A stretch of 64,000 nt of DNA from Delphinus delphis (lineage: Eukaryota > Chordata > Mammalia > Artiodactyla > Delphinidae). The stretch spans positions 66,028,080 to 66,092,079 of the forward strand of contig NC_082694.2 of NCBI RefSeq assembly GCF_949987515.2. Reading direction: 5' to 3'. Position numbers and translations under genes: made by a program. A model generated the notes under the pieces. The model was given only the letters and a program-made list of their open reading frames with translations. It was not told the DNA's origin and did no database searches. This document shows positions 11,428 to 22,060 of this stretch, piece after piece. The number at the start of each line of letters is the position of its first letter. Within the stretch, counting starts at the first letter, position 1.

Positions 11428-11653
11428 TATTTATTTATTTATTTGGCTGCTCCGGGTCTTCGTTGCGGCATGCGGGATCTTTAGTTGTGGCATGCGGGAT
11501 CTTTAGTTGTGACATGCGGGATCTTTAGTTGCGGCATGCGGGATCTTTAGTTGTGGCATGTGGGATCTATTTCCCTGACCAGGGATTGAACCGGGGCCCC
11601 TGCATTGGAAGCACGGAGTCTTAGCCACTGGACCACAGGGAAGTCCCCCAAAT
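11428..11653 (-). mobile_element. Short old CHR-type SINE with internal 22-bp tandem repeat
   Basis: It is in reverse orientation with a TTTATTTATTTATTT tail and the tRNA-like head GACCAGGGATTGAACC...ACCACAGGGAAGTCCCC. The 11-bp duplication TACTGCCTCTT flanks it at 11417-11427 and 11654-11664. Its middle consists of four 22-bp units (GGCATGCGGGATCTTTAGTTGT) at 11467-11554 plus a diverged fifth at 11555-11576. Confidence 0.9.
11467..11576. repeat. 22-bp tandem repeat inside SINE
   Basis: The units start at 11467, 11489, 11511, 11533 and 11555. The first, second and fourth are identical, the third differs at two positions, and the fifth is diverged. Confidence 0.9.
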
Positions 11654-11664
11654 TACTGCCTCTT

Positions 11665-12212
11665 AATGTGGTTGTGAGATTGTTAAGTAAGTTATAAAAG
11701 GGCCTAGCCCAGGGTTTGGCAGGCATCAGGGTCCCTGGCAGCTGAATGAGCGGAGGTATCACCCCGTAAGCTCAGTGTAGACCCAGGAGGACCCTGACGG
11801 GAAGAAGAGCAGTGCTCCTCTTGGCCACATCGTCCCCCTCAGGGAGCCCTCTGGGGGCATAGGGACAGGTGTAAGAATTAAGGACCAAGACTGAGCCAAG
11901 TGTTAATAAATCAGAAGACAGGACAGCAAATATGGCCCAGGGCTGGATATGATAACAGGCCCAGGTCTAGGATTTGTAAGATCAGTCCCTCCCTCTCTCC
12001 CTCTCTCCACATAAACCTCATAGCGAACAGAAGGAATCAGAAGAGACTGGTTATTTGGAAAAGGCATAAATCTGGCGGGCCATTCCCCTGCTCTGAAGCC
12101 CATACTTGCTCGCCAGTACCCTCACCTGGCACACAGGCCTTCCCTCCACTTCCTCTGCTCTACGGCCACTCTGGGTACCATTCAGTGGAATAGAAAAGAG
12201 AACAGGTGGGTG
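11665..12212. other. Single-copy sequence
   Basis: No repeat or gene was recognised. A short (CCCT)n-like pyrimidine run lies at about 11985-12008. Confidence 0.4.
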
Positions 12213-12335
12213 TCCAGAGACCCAAATTTTAGACCCAACTGTGTGGTAGCTGTGTGACCTTGGGAGCACCTCTCCTCCTCTCTGTGCCTCAGTTTCCCCA
12301 GACTGGATTCTTTCCTTCCTCCTTTCACTGAATAC
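12213..12335 (+). mobile_element. MIR SINE
   Basis: The core GTAGCTGTGTGACCTTGGG is followed by CTCTGTGCCTCAGTTTCCC, diagnostic of MIR in sense orientation. Confidence 0.8.
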
Positions 12336-12794
12336 ACTACTGAGTGCCCACTATGAGCATGACAATCTCTAAGGTCCTTCCTGTTGTGATATTATGTCTT
12401 ATTCAGTGTAGTTCAAATGCACTGGGAGAGAGATAAAACACACACAAAGTGTACAAATGAAAATGAAGAAGTCTCCTTCATCATGCTTCCCAGAGATGTG
12501 CATTTCCTTCCAGGCTCTGCCTTTTGAATCCCCATTTCTGTGCCCACCTTTGTGGAAATGGAACACCTGTTTGCAAAGTGCTTAGATAACTTCAAAGATT
12601 GCAGGGCTGTGACTTTGCCCTCAGTCTCTGATCCAGGATAAAAGTGGTTGCCTCCTGACCAAAGAGCTTGATTCCCTTTGAGTCCCCCTCCATGGTCACA
12701 CCTGTCCTCCCTGTCAATCCCCCTCCCCTATGAGACGATCTAGAGCTTCTCTGGGGGGAAGCACGTGATGCTCAAACAAGCATGAGATCGACTC

Positions 12795-13010
12795 TAAACA
12801 GGGTTCCAATTCTAGCTGCAACGTTTACTTGCTGTGTGACCTTGGGGAGTTACTTAACATCTCTGAACCTTGTCGTCCTCTATCTGTTTGGTGGAGGAAG
12901 TAAATTCCTACCTGAACGGGTGTTGTAAGATTAAGCAGAATGACACAGGTAATGTTTCTGGTCACATAAATAGCAGCACCACTTTATTTAATATGAGCTA
13001 TTAGGTATCT
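12795..13010 (+). mobile_element. MIR SINE, nearly complete
   Basis: GGTTCCAATTCTAGCTGC, CTTGCTGTGTGACCTTGGGG, AGTTACTTAACATCTCTGAA and a GGGTGTTGTAAGATTAAGC segment appear in the order of a full MIR. Confidence 0.85.
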
Positions 13011-13204
13011 CGTCCTCACGTGAGACAATCCATGTAATGCATTAGGACAGTCAGTGCCTTGGTAAGAACTCCACAAGCTATTTCTCTCACCCTCTTCAGT
13101 CAGTTTCATTTTCCTCCCTGTGACTGCCAGGTGGCAGCATGGGGCCATGGAACAGAGCCCTCTCATGATGTGAGTGCTGTCAGGGACCCTTGAGTGACAA
13201 TAAC

Positions 13205-13300
13205 CACAGACTGTTTATTGAGCTCTTACCATGCTGGGTGCATGAGGGCGCCTAATAAACACCTTCCTTTAACCCTTGTAAGTTCATATGGGGGGAGGTT
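13205..13300 (-). mobile_element. Degraded MIR 3' end
   Basis: TTTATTGAGCTCTTACCATG followed by CTTTAACCCTTGTAAG resembles the reverse complement of a MIR tail. It is heavily diverged. Confidence 0.45.
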
Positions 13301-14065
13301 CAGTCACCTGCCTCGTGCAGGGGAGGAATGACGGGCTCAGGCAGGAGGATCCATAATGGAGCAGAGCCTATGATCAAAAGCTCCCCTGCACACAGCCCGG
13401 GTACCTGCCCACTGCACTTGGCGGCCTGGTGGGTTGCAGGAGCCTCACCAGGTGGTTGAGGACAGTGGGGCCCGAGGAGGGGAGAAGGGACCGGAAGCCA
13501 GGGCCCTGACCCCAAGTAGGTACGCTTTCCTGCAGGGCCCAGTCTCCAGGGAGGATCCCCTCGGCCAAGGCTCTCTGGGGGGTGCTGGGAACCCCAGGAA
13601 AGCAAGCACATGATGTCCTCCTGTCTGATCCTGCTCATCCAACAGGACCTCTTCCGGTCCCCAAGGAATCTTCACCTCCAGGAGCCACGGTGATTTGTGG
13701 GAAACTTCCTCCAAATCCCCAGCTAATCCTCCTTGGGCTGAACCCTTCAGTGATCGCATTTGCGGCTGGTGGCGTCTAATCCCTCCGGCCCCAAGTATTC
13801 CTGGGAATGCACGTGTGCAGACCTGTGGCATGCTGGGGCCTGGTGCCCAGTGGGTCTGAGCTGGGCACACCGGGGACCTCCAGCTCGTCCCTCAGAGTCA
13901 ACCTCCTTTTCTCCCTCCTGCGAGTCTCACTGGCAGCAGGTCGGGGAGAAGCGTGGGTCTGTGCCTGGCGGTGCCTGGACAGGGCAGCTGGTCGACAGCC
14001 GAGAAGCTGGGACCTCCACCCTCTACACCGCATGACTCCCAGAGGGATGCTCTTGTTTGAAGTCA
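13301..14065. other. GC-rich single-copy sequence
   Basis: The minus strand has a 141-codon open frame (13445-13870) and the plus strand a 97-codon frame (13807-14100). Both are compositionally biased toward Pro, Gly and Ser with no recognisable domain, as expected of GC-rich noncoding DNA. Coding is not excluded but is not supported. Confidence 0.4.
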
Positions 14066-14175
14066 GGGCCTCAGTTTCTTCCTCTCAAAAATGGGGATAA
14101 AAATAGTCTTTAGGGATGCTTATGAGGATGTGCGAAGGTAACATATTTAACGAGCCTAAGGCAGAGGCTGGAACC
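14066..14175 (+). mobile_element. MIR SINE 3' half
   Basis: GGCCTCAGTTTCTTCCTCTC, AAAATGGGGATAAAAATAG and a TTATGAGGATGTGCGAAGG segment match the MIR core-to-tail region. Confidence 0.7.
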
Positions 14176-15544
14176 TAACCAGCCATCAGAGCTGGGTAGC
14201 TGTGGTTAACCTAGAGTGTCTCCCTGCCATCCCCACCCCTCGGTAACGACCTCAGCCCTCCTCTCCCTCCCACCTCAGGAGGCGCGGACCCCTGCACAGT
14301 AGCTCCTCACACAGGCTGCGTGGTGCAATGGCAGGAGAGCCACTGTGGGCTGTGCAGGGTCTGGGGCTGCCAGTAGGGCCACGGTTCTGGTGCTGGGGAG
14401 AGGCCGAGGACCTGCAGCTCCGAGAAGGTGTACCCAATGCAGGAGAGATGCCTGGTGTGGCCACCATCAGGTGTGGGGCTCAAGCTCTTGAGAGATGAAG
14501 GAGCACAGGGCCAGGGAGGCAGGCAGGCTGGGGTGGGGCAGCCCCGCATCCCTGGCAGGGATGGACCAGCCCAGCTGGACAGACACGGTGGTCCCAGGCA
14601 CTGCCCAGGCAGGCAGAGTTTACAGAGAGATGGTACAGGGGGCAGCTCCATGAGCCAGGATAAACGACTGGATCTTTGAGGCACAGTATTTTTATAACCC
14701 ACAAGTCAGCAGGGAGCCCTGCCCCTAAGGAGGGTTGGCTCAAACTCCCTTGTGGAGGTTCAGCTCCCTCCTGGAGATATGAGCCCCCGTCCTGACCCCC
14801 TGCCTCTGCACTTTCCACCTCCACTCTGGGCTCACAGCTGTGCCCTTATCTCCCCCCAGGTGTGGGCCTCTTTATGGATTCCTGTTGCCTTTCCCTCTGT
14901 CCATGCAATACTGAAAAAAAAAGTAAAAACTAAACTCCCTCACACTCTTCAGGATAGAGGGCTCCAGACTTTTCCTGGGGTCCTGCCTGTTTAACCCAAA
15001 GCACAAAAGCTCGGCCTTGGCCAGAAGCGAGCTGCCTCCTGCTGGGGAGACCCCTGCCCACCCTAGTCCAGCTACTTTTGTGGTGTTAGCTTCCACTGTG
15101 GCCCAGAGGCTGGAGCCGGAGCCGCCATGTGCTGGCAGCCTGTGTGTTAGAACAGAGGCCGTGGCTTGTATTCCGAGGAGTGTGTCTTCCTGAAGGTGTC
15201 TGAAATCTAGCTCCTCTCTCAGCCTAGAAGTCCTCACTCCTCTGTTCACTGGAGTTCCTCCAAGGAGCCTGGCATATAAGGAGGCAAGGAATAAAATATG
15301 GGGTCTTTATTCCTACAATTAAAATACATGGCATTCAATCAATACTTTGCTAACTTTTAACATAACAGAAACACTTCGCTCATCATCAGACCTCATGCAG
15401 GACCCCAGTACAGGTAAAATAGTGAAGACAGATGGCTTGGCTGGATCTGGAGGAGACATGAGGGCTCAATCCCACCCCTCCGCCCACCCTCACAGGAGGA
15501 CAGAAAGGGAAATTAAAATGTCTCTGTCACCAGTGTAAGGTCAT
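14176..15544. other. Single-copy sequence
   Basis: No coding exon was recognised. The region is GC-rich until about 15280, then becomes AT-rich toward the old L1 that hosts the large L1 insertion. Overlapping open frames of 70-131 codons on both strands have no domains. Confidence 0.4.
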
Positions 15545-15592
15545 CCAGCTTAACTCTTACTAAGACAGATGCAAATTAAAACTGCACTGAGA
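15545..15592 (+). mobile_element. Old L1 fragment, upstream half of split host element
   Basis: TAAGACAGATGCAAATTAAA followed by ACTGCACTGAGA resembles the end of L1 ORF2, where the usual word is 'gaaatgcaaatcaaaac'. Its continuation (GATACTATTTTTGC...) lies on the far side of the younger L1 at 20868. It therefore appears to be one older L1 split in two. Confidence 0.6.
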
Positions 15593-15921
15593 GTACGACC
15601 TATCATATCAGACAGCAGCTCCAGACCTTCTCTGAACCCTAACTTCTCTTCAGGAGCCACACCTAAGCTCTGAGACTGCTAGTCAGCCAGTACCACGCAG
15701 AAAGAAGTGATACAGTAAGCACATCCAAAGGCTCTGATATAGTCTCATCCCAGGTACTTTGCACATAGGCAACACCGGTACATCACAAAGTACTCATTCC
15801 ACTGGAAGGCAGATGATGTCATTGATTTTGCCTCCAGAAAGAGGGCAGACAGCAGAAGCAAGAAGAACTACAATTCTGCAGCCTATGGAAGGAAAACCAC
15901 ATTCACAGAAAGATAGACAAA

Positions 15922-16822
15922 ATGAAAAGGCAGAGGGCTATGTACCAGATAAAGGAACAAGATAAAACCCCAGAAAAACAAGTAAATGAAGTGGAGATAG
16001 GCAACCTTCCAGAAAAAGAATTCAGAATAATGATAGTGAAGATGAGCCAGGACCTTGGAAAAAGAATGGAGGCAAAGATTGAGAAGATGCAAGAAAAGTT
16101 TAACAAAGACCTAGAAGAATTAAAGAACAAACAAACAGATATGAACAATACAATAACTGAAATGAAAACTACACTAGAAGGAATCAATAGCAGAATAACT
16201 GAGGCAGAAGAATGGATAAGTGACCTGGAAGACAGAATGGTGGAATTCACTGCCACAGAACAGAATAAAGAAAAAAGAATGAAAAGAAATGAAGACAGCC
16301 TAAGAGACCTCTAGGACAACATTAAATGCAACCACATCCGCATTAAAGGGGTCCCAGAAGGAGAAGAAAGAGAGAAAGGGCCTGAGAAAATATTTGAAGA
16401 GATTATAGTTGAAAACTTCCCTAACGTGGGAAATGAAATAGCCACCCAAGTCCAGGAAGCACAGAGAGTCCCAGGAAGGGTAAACCCAAGGAGAAACATG
16501 CCAAGACACATAGTAATCAAATTGACAAAAATTAAAGACAAAGAACAATTATTGAAAGCAACAAGGGAAAAATGACAACATACAAGGGAACCCCCATAAC
16601 ATTAACAGCTGATTTCTCAGCAGAAACTCTACAAGCCAGAAGGGAGTGGCATGATATATTTAAAGTGATGAAAGGGAAGAACCTACAACCAAGATTACTC
16701 TACCCACAAGGATCTCATTCAGATTCGATGGAGAAATCAAAAGCTTTACAGACAAGCAAAAGCTAAGAGAGTTCAGCACCACCAAACCAGCTCTACAACA
16801 AATGCTAAAGGAACTTCTCTAA
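15922..16822 (+). pseudogene. L1 ORF1 protein, broken
   Basis: In intact L1, ORF1p is a trimeric RNA-binding chaperone that coats L1 RNA in the cytoplasm. Here the start codon at 15922 opens a lysine/glutamate-rich frame whose heptad-like stretch (about residues 45-125) would form the coiled coil. The frame stops at TAG 16312-16314, just after KRNEDSLRDL, where the family usually has tryptophan. Reading on in the same frame gives the RRM-like part (RIKGVPEGEE, then RHIVIKLTKIKDK) until a second stop, TGA 16573-16575, probably a decayed CGA arginine codon. A small deletion shifts the frame there, and another shift near 16708 precedes the usual C-terminal end (ELL, stop 16820-16822). No functional ORF1p can be made. 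Confidence 0.93.
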
Positions 16823-16880
16823 GTGGGAAACACAAGAGAAGAAAAGGACCTACAAAAACAATCCCATAACAATTAAGAAA

Positions 16881-19800
16881 ATGGTAATAGGATCATACAT
16901 ATCGATAATTACCTTAAACATGAATGGATTAAATGCTCCAACCAAAAGACACAGGCTCGCTGAATGGATACAAAAACAAGACCCATATATATGCTGTCTA
17001 CAAGAGACCCACTTCAGACTTAGGGACACAAACAGACTGAAAATGAGGGGATGGAAAAAGATATTCCATGCAATTGCAAATCAAAAAAGCTGGAGTAGCA
17101 ATACTCATGTCAGACAAAATAGACTTTAAAATAAAGAATATTATAAGAGACAAAGAAGGACACTACATAATGATCAAGGGATCAATCCAAGAAGATGATA
17201 TAGCAATTATAAATATATATGCACCCAAAATAGGAGCACCTCAATACATAAGGCAATTGCTAACAGCTATAAAAGAGGAAATCGACAGTAACACAGTAAT
17301 TGTGGGGGACTTTAACACCTCACTTATACCAATGGACAGATCATCCAAAATGAAAATGAATAAGGAAACACAAGCTTTACATGACACAATAGACCAGTTA
17401 GATTTAATTGATATTTATAGGACATTCCATCAAAAAACAGCAGATCACACTTTCTTCTCAAGTGCACACGGGACATTCTCCAGGATAGAGCACACCTTGG
17501 GTCGCAAATCAAGCCTTGGTAAATTTAAGAAAATTGAAGTCATATCAAGCATCTTTTCTGAACAAAATGTCTATGAGATTAGAAATCAATTACAAGGAAA
17601 AAGCCGTTAAAAACACAAACACATGGAGGCTAAACAATACGTTACTAAATAACCACGAGATCAGTGAAGAAATCAAAGAGGAAATCAAAAAATACCTAGA
17701 GACAAATGACAACGAAAACACGATGATCCAAAACCTATGGGATGCAGCAAAAGCAGTTCTAAGAGGGAAGTTTATAGCAATGCAATCCTATCTCAAGAAA
17801 AAAGAAATATCTCAAATAAACGATCTAACCTTACACCTAAAGGAACTAGAGAAAGAAGAACAAATAAAATCCAAAGTTAGTAGAAGGAAAGAAATAATAA
17901 AGAGCACAGCAGAAATAAATGAAATAGAAACAAAGAAAACAATAGCAAAGATCAATAAAACTGAAAGCTGGTTCTTTGAGAAGATAAACAAAATTGATAA
18001 ACCTTTAGCCAGACTCATCAGGAAAAAGAGGGAGAGGACTCAAATCAATGAAATTAGAAACGAAGAAGGAGAAGTTACAACAGACACTGCAGAAATACGA
18101 AGCATCCTAAGAGACTACTACAAGCAACTCTATGCCAATAAAATGGACAACCTGGAAGAAATGGAAAAATTCTTAGAAAGGTATAACCTTCCAATACTGA
18201 ACCAGGAAGAAACAGAAAATATGAACACACCAATCACAAGTAATGAAATTGAAACTGTGATTAAAAACCTTCCAACAAACAAAAGTCCAGGACCAGATAG
18301 CTTCACAGCTGAATTCTGTCAAACATTTAGAGAAGAGCTAACACCTATCCTTCTCAAACTCTTATAAAAAACTGCAGAGGAAGGAACACTCCCAAACTCA
18401 TTCTATGAGGCCACCATCACCCTGATACCAAAACCAGACAAAGATACTACAAAAAAGGAAAATTACAGACCAATATCACTGATGAATATAGATGCAAAAA
18501 TCCTCAACAAAATACTAGCAAACAGAATCCAACAACACATTAAAAGGATCATACACCATGATCAAGTGGGATTTATCCCAGGGATGCAAGGATTCTTCAA
18601 TATACGCAAATCAACCAATGTGATACACCATATTAACAAACTGAAGAATAAAACCATATGATCATCTCAATAGATGGAGAAAAAGCTTTTGACAAAATTC
18701 AACACCCATTTATGATAAAAACTCTCCAGAAAGTGGGCAAAGAGGGAACCTACCTCAACATAATAAAGGCCATATATGACAAACCCACAGCAAACATCAT
18801 TCTCAATGGTGAAAAACTGAAAGCATTTCCACTAAGATCAGGAACAGGACAAGGATGTCCACTCTCGCCACTATTGTTCAACATAATTTTGGAAGTCCTA
18901 GCCACGGCAATCAGAGAAGAAAAAGAGATAAAAGGAATACAAATTGGAAAAGAAGAAGTAAAACTGTCACTGTTTGCCAATGACATGATAGTATACATAG
19001 AGAATCCTAAAGATGCCAACAGAAAACTACTAGAGCTAATCACTGAATTTGGTAAAGTTGCAGGATACAAAATTAATGCACAGAAATCTCTTGCATTCCT
19101 ATACACTAACAATGAAAGTTCAGAAAGAGAAATTAAGGAAACACTCCCATTCACCATTTCAACAAAAAGAATAAAATACCTAGGAATAAACCTACCTACT
19201 GATGAAAGAAATCAAAGATGATACACACAGTTGGAGAGATATACCATGTTCTTGCATTGGAAGAATCGATATTGTGAAAATGTCTATACTACCCAAAGCA
19301 ATCTACAGATGCAATGCAATTCCTATCAAATTACCAGTGATATTTTTTCAGAACTAGAACAAAAAAATCTTAAAATTTGTATGGAGACACAAAAGACCCT
19401 GAATAGCCACAGCAGTCTTGAGGGAAAAAAACGGAGCTGGAGGAATCAGACTCCCTGACTTCAGGCTATACTACAAAGGTACAGTAATCAAGACAGTATG
19501 GTACTGGTACAAAAACAGAAATATAGATCAATGGAACAGGATAGAAAGCCCAGATATAAACCCATGTACCTGTGGTCAACTAGTCTATGACAAAGGGGTA
19601 AGGATATACAATGTAGAAAAGACAGTCTCTTCAATAAGTGGTGCTGAGAAAACTGGACAGCTTCATGTAAAAGAATGAAATTAGAACACTCCCTAACACC
19701 ATACACAAAAATAAACTCAGAATGGATTACAGACCTAAATGTAAGACTGGACACTATAAGACTCTTAGAGGAAAACATAGGAAGAACACTCTTTGACATA

Positions 19801-20657
19801 CATCACAGCAAGATCTTTTTTGATCCACCTCCTAGAGTAATGGAAATAAAAACAAAAATAAACAAATAGAACCTAATGAAACTTAAAACTTTTGCAAAGC
19901 AAAGGAAGCTACAGACAAGATGAAAAGACAACCCTCAGAATGGGAGAAAATATTTGCAAATGAATCAACAGACAAAGGATTAATCTCCAAAATATATAAA
20001 CAGCTCATGCAGCTCAATATTAGAAAAACAAACAACCCTTTGCAAAAATGGGCAGAAGAGCTAAATAGACATTTCTCCAAAGAAGAAATACAGGTGGCCA
20101 AGAAGCACATGAAAAGCTGCTCAAGATCACTAATTATTAGAGAAATGCAAATCAAAACTACAATGAGGTATCACCTCACACCAGTTAGAATGGGCAGCAT
20201 CAGAAAATTTACAAACAACAAATGCTGGAGAGGATGTGGAGAAAAGGGAACCCTCTTACACTGTTGGTGGGAATGTAAATTGATACAGCCACTATGGAGA
20301 ACAGTATGGAGGTTCCTTAAAAAACTAAAAATAGAATTGCCATATGACCCAGCAATCCCACTACTGGACATGTACCCAGAGAAAACCATAATTCAAAAAG
20401 ACACATGCACCCCGATGTTCATTGCAGCACTATTTACAGTAGCCAGGTCATGGAAGCAACCTAAATGCCCATCGACAGACAAATGGACAAAGAAGATGTG
20501 GTACATATATACAAAGGAATATTACTCTGCCATAAAAAGGAATGAAATTGGGAGATTTGTAGAGACGTGGATGGATCTAGAGACTGTCATACGGAATGAA
20601 GTAAGTCAGAAAGAGAAAATCAAGTATCATATATTAACGAATATATGTGGAACCTAG
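16881..20657 (+). pseudogene. L1 ORF2 endonuclease/reverse transcriptase, broken
   Basis: Intact ORF2p nicks target DNA and reverse-transcribes L1 RNA there. This copy starts at ATG 16881 with an APE-like endonuclease (TLNMNGLNAP, LQETHF, VGDFNTSL). It shifts frame near 17085, near 17566 and near 18652, has a stop at TAA 18365-18367, and loses about 45 bp near 19198 compared with the family as I remember it. Further frame changes follow to about 19900. Endonuclease catalytic positions are altered: the usual IDH reads IEH (GAG 17488-17490) and SDHN reads SEQN (17557-17568). The RT motif A region is present ([10 protein letters not shown]), but the catalytic FADD reads FAND (AAT 18979-18981). 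The C-terminal cysteine-rich [18 protein letters not shown] (20223-20276) is preserved. The frame ends at TAG 20655-20657. Confidence 0.95.
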
Positions 20658-20740
20658 AAAAATGGTACAGATGAAATGGTTTGCAGGGCAGAAAAGAAAC
20701 ACAGGTGTAAAGAACAAACATATGGACACCAAGTGGGGAA

Positions 20741-20759
20741 GTGGTGGTGGTGGTGGTGG
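20741..20759 (+). repeat. (GTG)n microsatellite in L1 3' UTR
   Basis: Six GTG units lie in the G-rich part of the L1 3' UTR, where L1 families commonly carry G-rich tracts. Confidence 0.85.
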
Positions 20760-20867
20760 GGTGAATTGGGAGACTGAGATTGACATGTATACACTAATAT
20801 GTATAAACAGATAACTAATAAGAACATGCTGTATAAAAAAATAAGTAAAAATTTAAAAATTAAAAAT

Positions 20868-21525
20868 AAAACTGCACTAAGATACTATTTTTGCTTGATC
20901 ATATTGGCAAAGATCCAAAAGGATGGGAAGGCTCTCTGTTTTGGCAAAGGTGTAAGAAACAGCCACTCTTATGCATTGCAGATAAGAAGCTTCATGTGGT
21001 GTAAACTTGGCAATATCTGTAATATAAATACACATATCCTGAGACCCAGAAATTCCATGAGCAGGAATTTATGCTACAGCTCATCTCTGCCAAGAAGGTA
21101 AATGACCTTACAACACTTTGTAAACAGTGTAAAAGGCAGTAAAACTAAGTGTCCGTCAATGGGGAATGGCTAAAGAAATGGTAGCCCATACAGTGGGGTC
21201 CTCCGTAGCCACTAAAATGAGAAAAGAGCAGAAAAAGATCTCCAAAACATACATTGCTAGGTGAAATAACAAGGCAGTAGAACCGTGTGTAGAGTATGCT
21301 ACCATCTGTATAAAAATCAGTGGGGAAAGAATAGAGGTATTTTCTTATAGTTGCGTAAAATAGTTCTGAAAGGGTAACAAGAAACCTGTAACACCGGCTT
21401 CCTGTAGAGAGAACTAGGTGGTGGGGGAATAGGAAGAGGAGGGAGATTTTTATGTACAGCCTTTTCAATTTTGAACCATGTGATAGTATATCCTATCCAA
21501 CACTTAAATTTAAAAAGATATATGT
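20868..21525 (+). mobile_element. Old L1 3' UTR, downstream half of split host element
   Basis: After the 3' target duplication the older element resumes (GATACTATTTTTGCTTGATC, ACCCAGAAATTCCATGAGC, CAATGGGGAATGGCTAAAG, GTAGAGTATGCTACCATCTG) and ends in a TTTAAAAAGATATATG-like tail. This order fits the ORF2 end plus 3' UTR of a pre-cetacean L1M/L1ME element. Confidence 0.75.
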
Positions 21526-21701
21526 ATGAACAAAAAGAAAACTAGTCACATGAGACAGAAATGAAGACCTTTATTAGTCTCCTGCTTTAACTATGCATAG
21601 GGTGATTTGTACTGTCTAAGAATCCAAAGTCAAGATACAAATTCTATTTTTAAAGATTTTCTAACATTGCTCAATAAAGTAAGCCTCTAGACTTTTTAAA
21701 T

Positions 21702-22045
21702 TTTATTTATTTATTTTTTGGCTGCGTTGGGTCTTTGTTGCCGTGCACGGGCTTTCTCTAGCTGCCGCGAGTGGGGGCTACTCTTCATTGCGTTGCACGG
21801 GCTTCTCATTGCGGTGGCTTCTCTTGTTGCGGAGCACGGGCTGTAGGCGCGCGGGCTTCAGTAGTTGCGGCACGTGGGCTCAGTAGTTGTGGCTCATGGG
21901 CTCTAGAGCGCAGGCTCTGTAGTTGTGGCGCGTGGGCTTAGTGGCTCCGTGGCATGTGGGATCTTCCCGGACCAGGGCTCGAACCTGTGTCCCCTGCATC
22001 GGCAGGCGGATTCTTAACCACTGCTCCACCAGGGAAGTCTCAGCT
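21702..22045 (-). mobile_element. CHR SINE, long subfamily
   Basis: It is in reverse orientation with a TTTATTTATTTATTTTTTGG tail. The body carries repeated CAGTAGTTG..GGC units, and the tRNA-like head ends CCACCAGGGAAGTCT. An approximately 15-bp duplication (CTAGACTTTTTAAAT at 21687-21701; TTTAGACTTTTAAAT at 22046-22060) flanks it. Confidence 0.93.
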
Positions 22046-22060
22046 TTTAGACTTTTAAAT

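Larger units (their letters stand above)
15593..20867 (+). mobile_element. Nearly full-length LINE-1, cetacean-type
   Basis: The element is about 5.3 kb and runs: partial 5' UTR (15593-15921), ORF1 (15922-16822), a 58-bp spacer, ORF2 (16881-20657), a 3' UTR with a GTG repeat, and an A-rich tail. Target duplications AAAACTGCACTGAGA (15578-15592) and AAAACTGCACTAAGA (20868-20882) differ at one base. This places the insertion inside an older L1. The first 329 bp upstream of ORF1 are shorter than a usual L1 promoter region, so the 5' end is probably truncated. Several frameshifts and stops make it non-autonomous. Confidence 0.95.

Noticed and set aside
11467..11576. Regular 22-bp repeats as a CRISPR-like array
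   Set aside because: The units are contiguous with no unique spacers and sit inside a SINE in mammalian DNA.
13445..14100. Overlapping GC-rich frames suggestive of exons
   Set aside because: Both strands are open in several frames, as expected from GC-rich composition; no domain or convincing splice structure was seen.
17516..18367. 283-codon open frame as a possible domesticated gene
   Set aside because: It is the middle of L1 ORF2, ends at a decayed codon and is flanked by frameshifts; nothing suggests preservation by selection.
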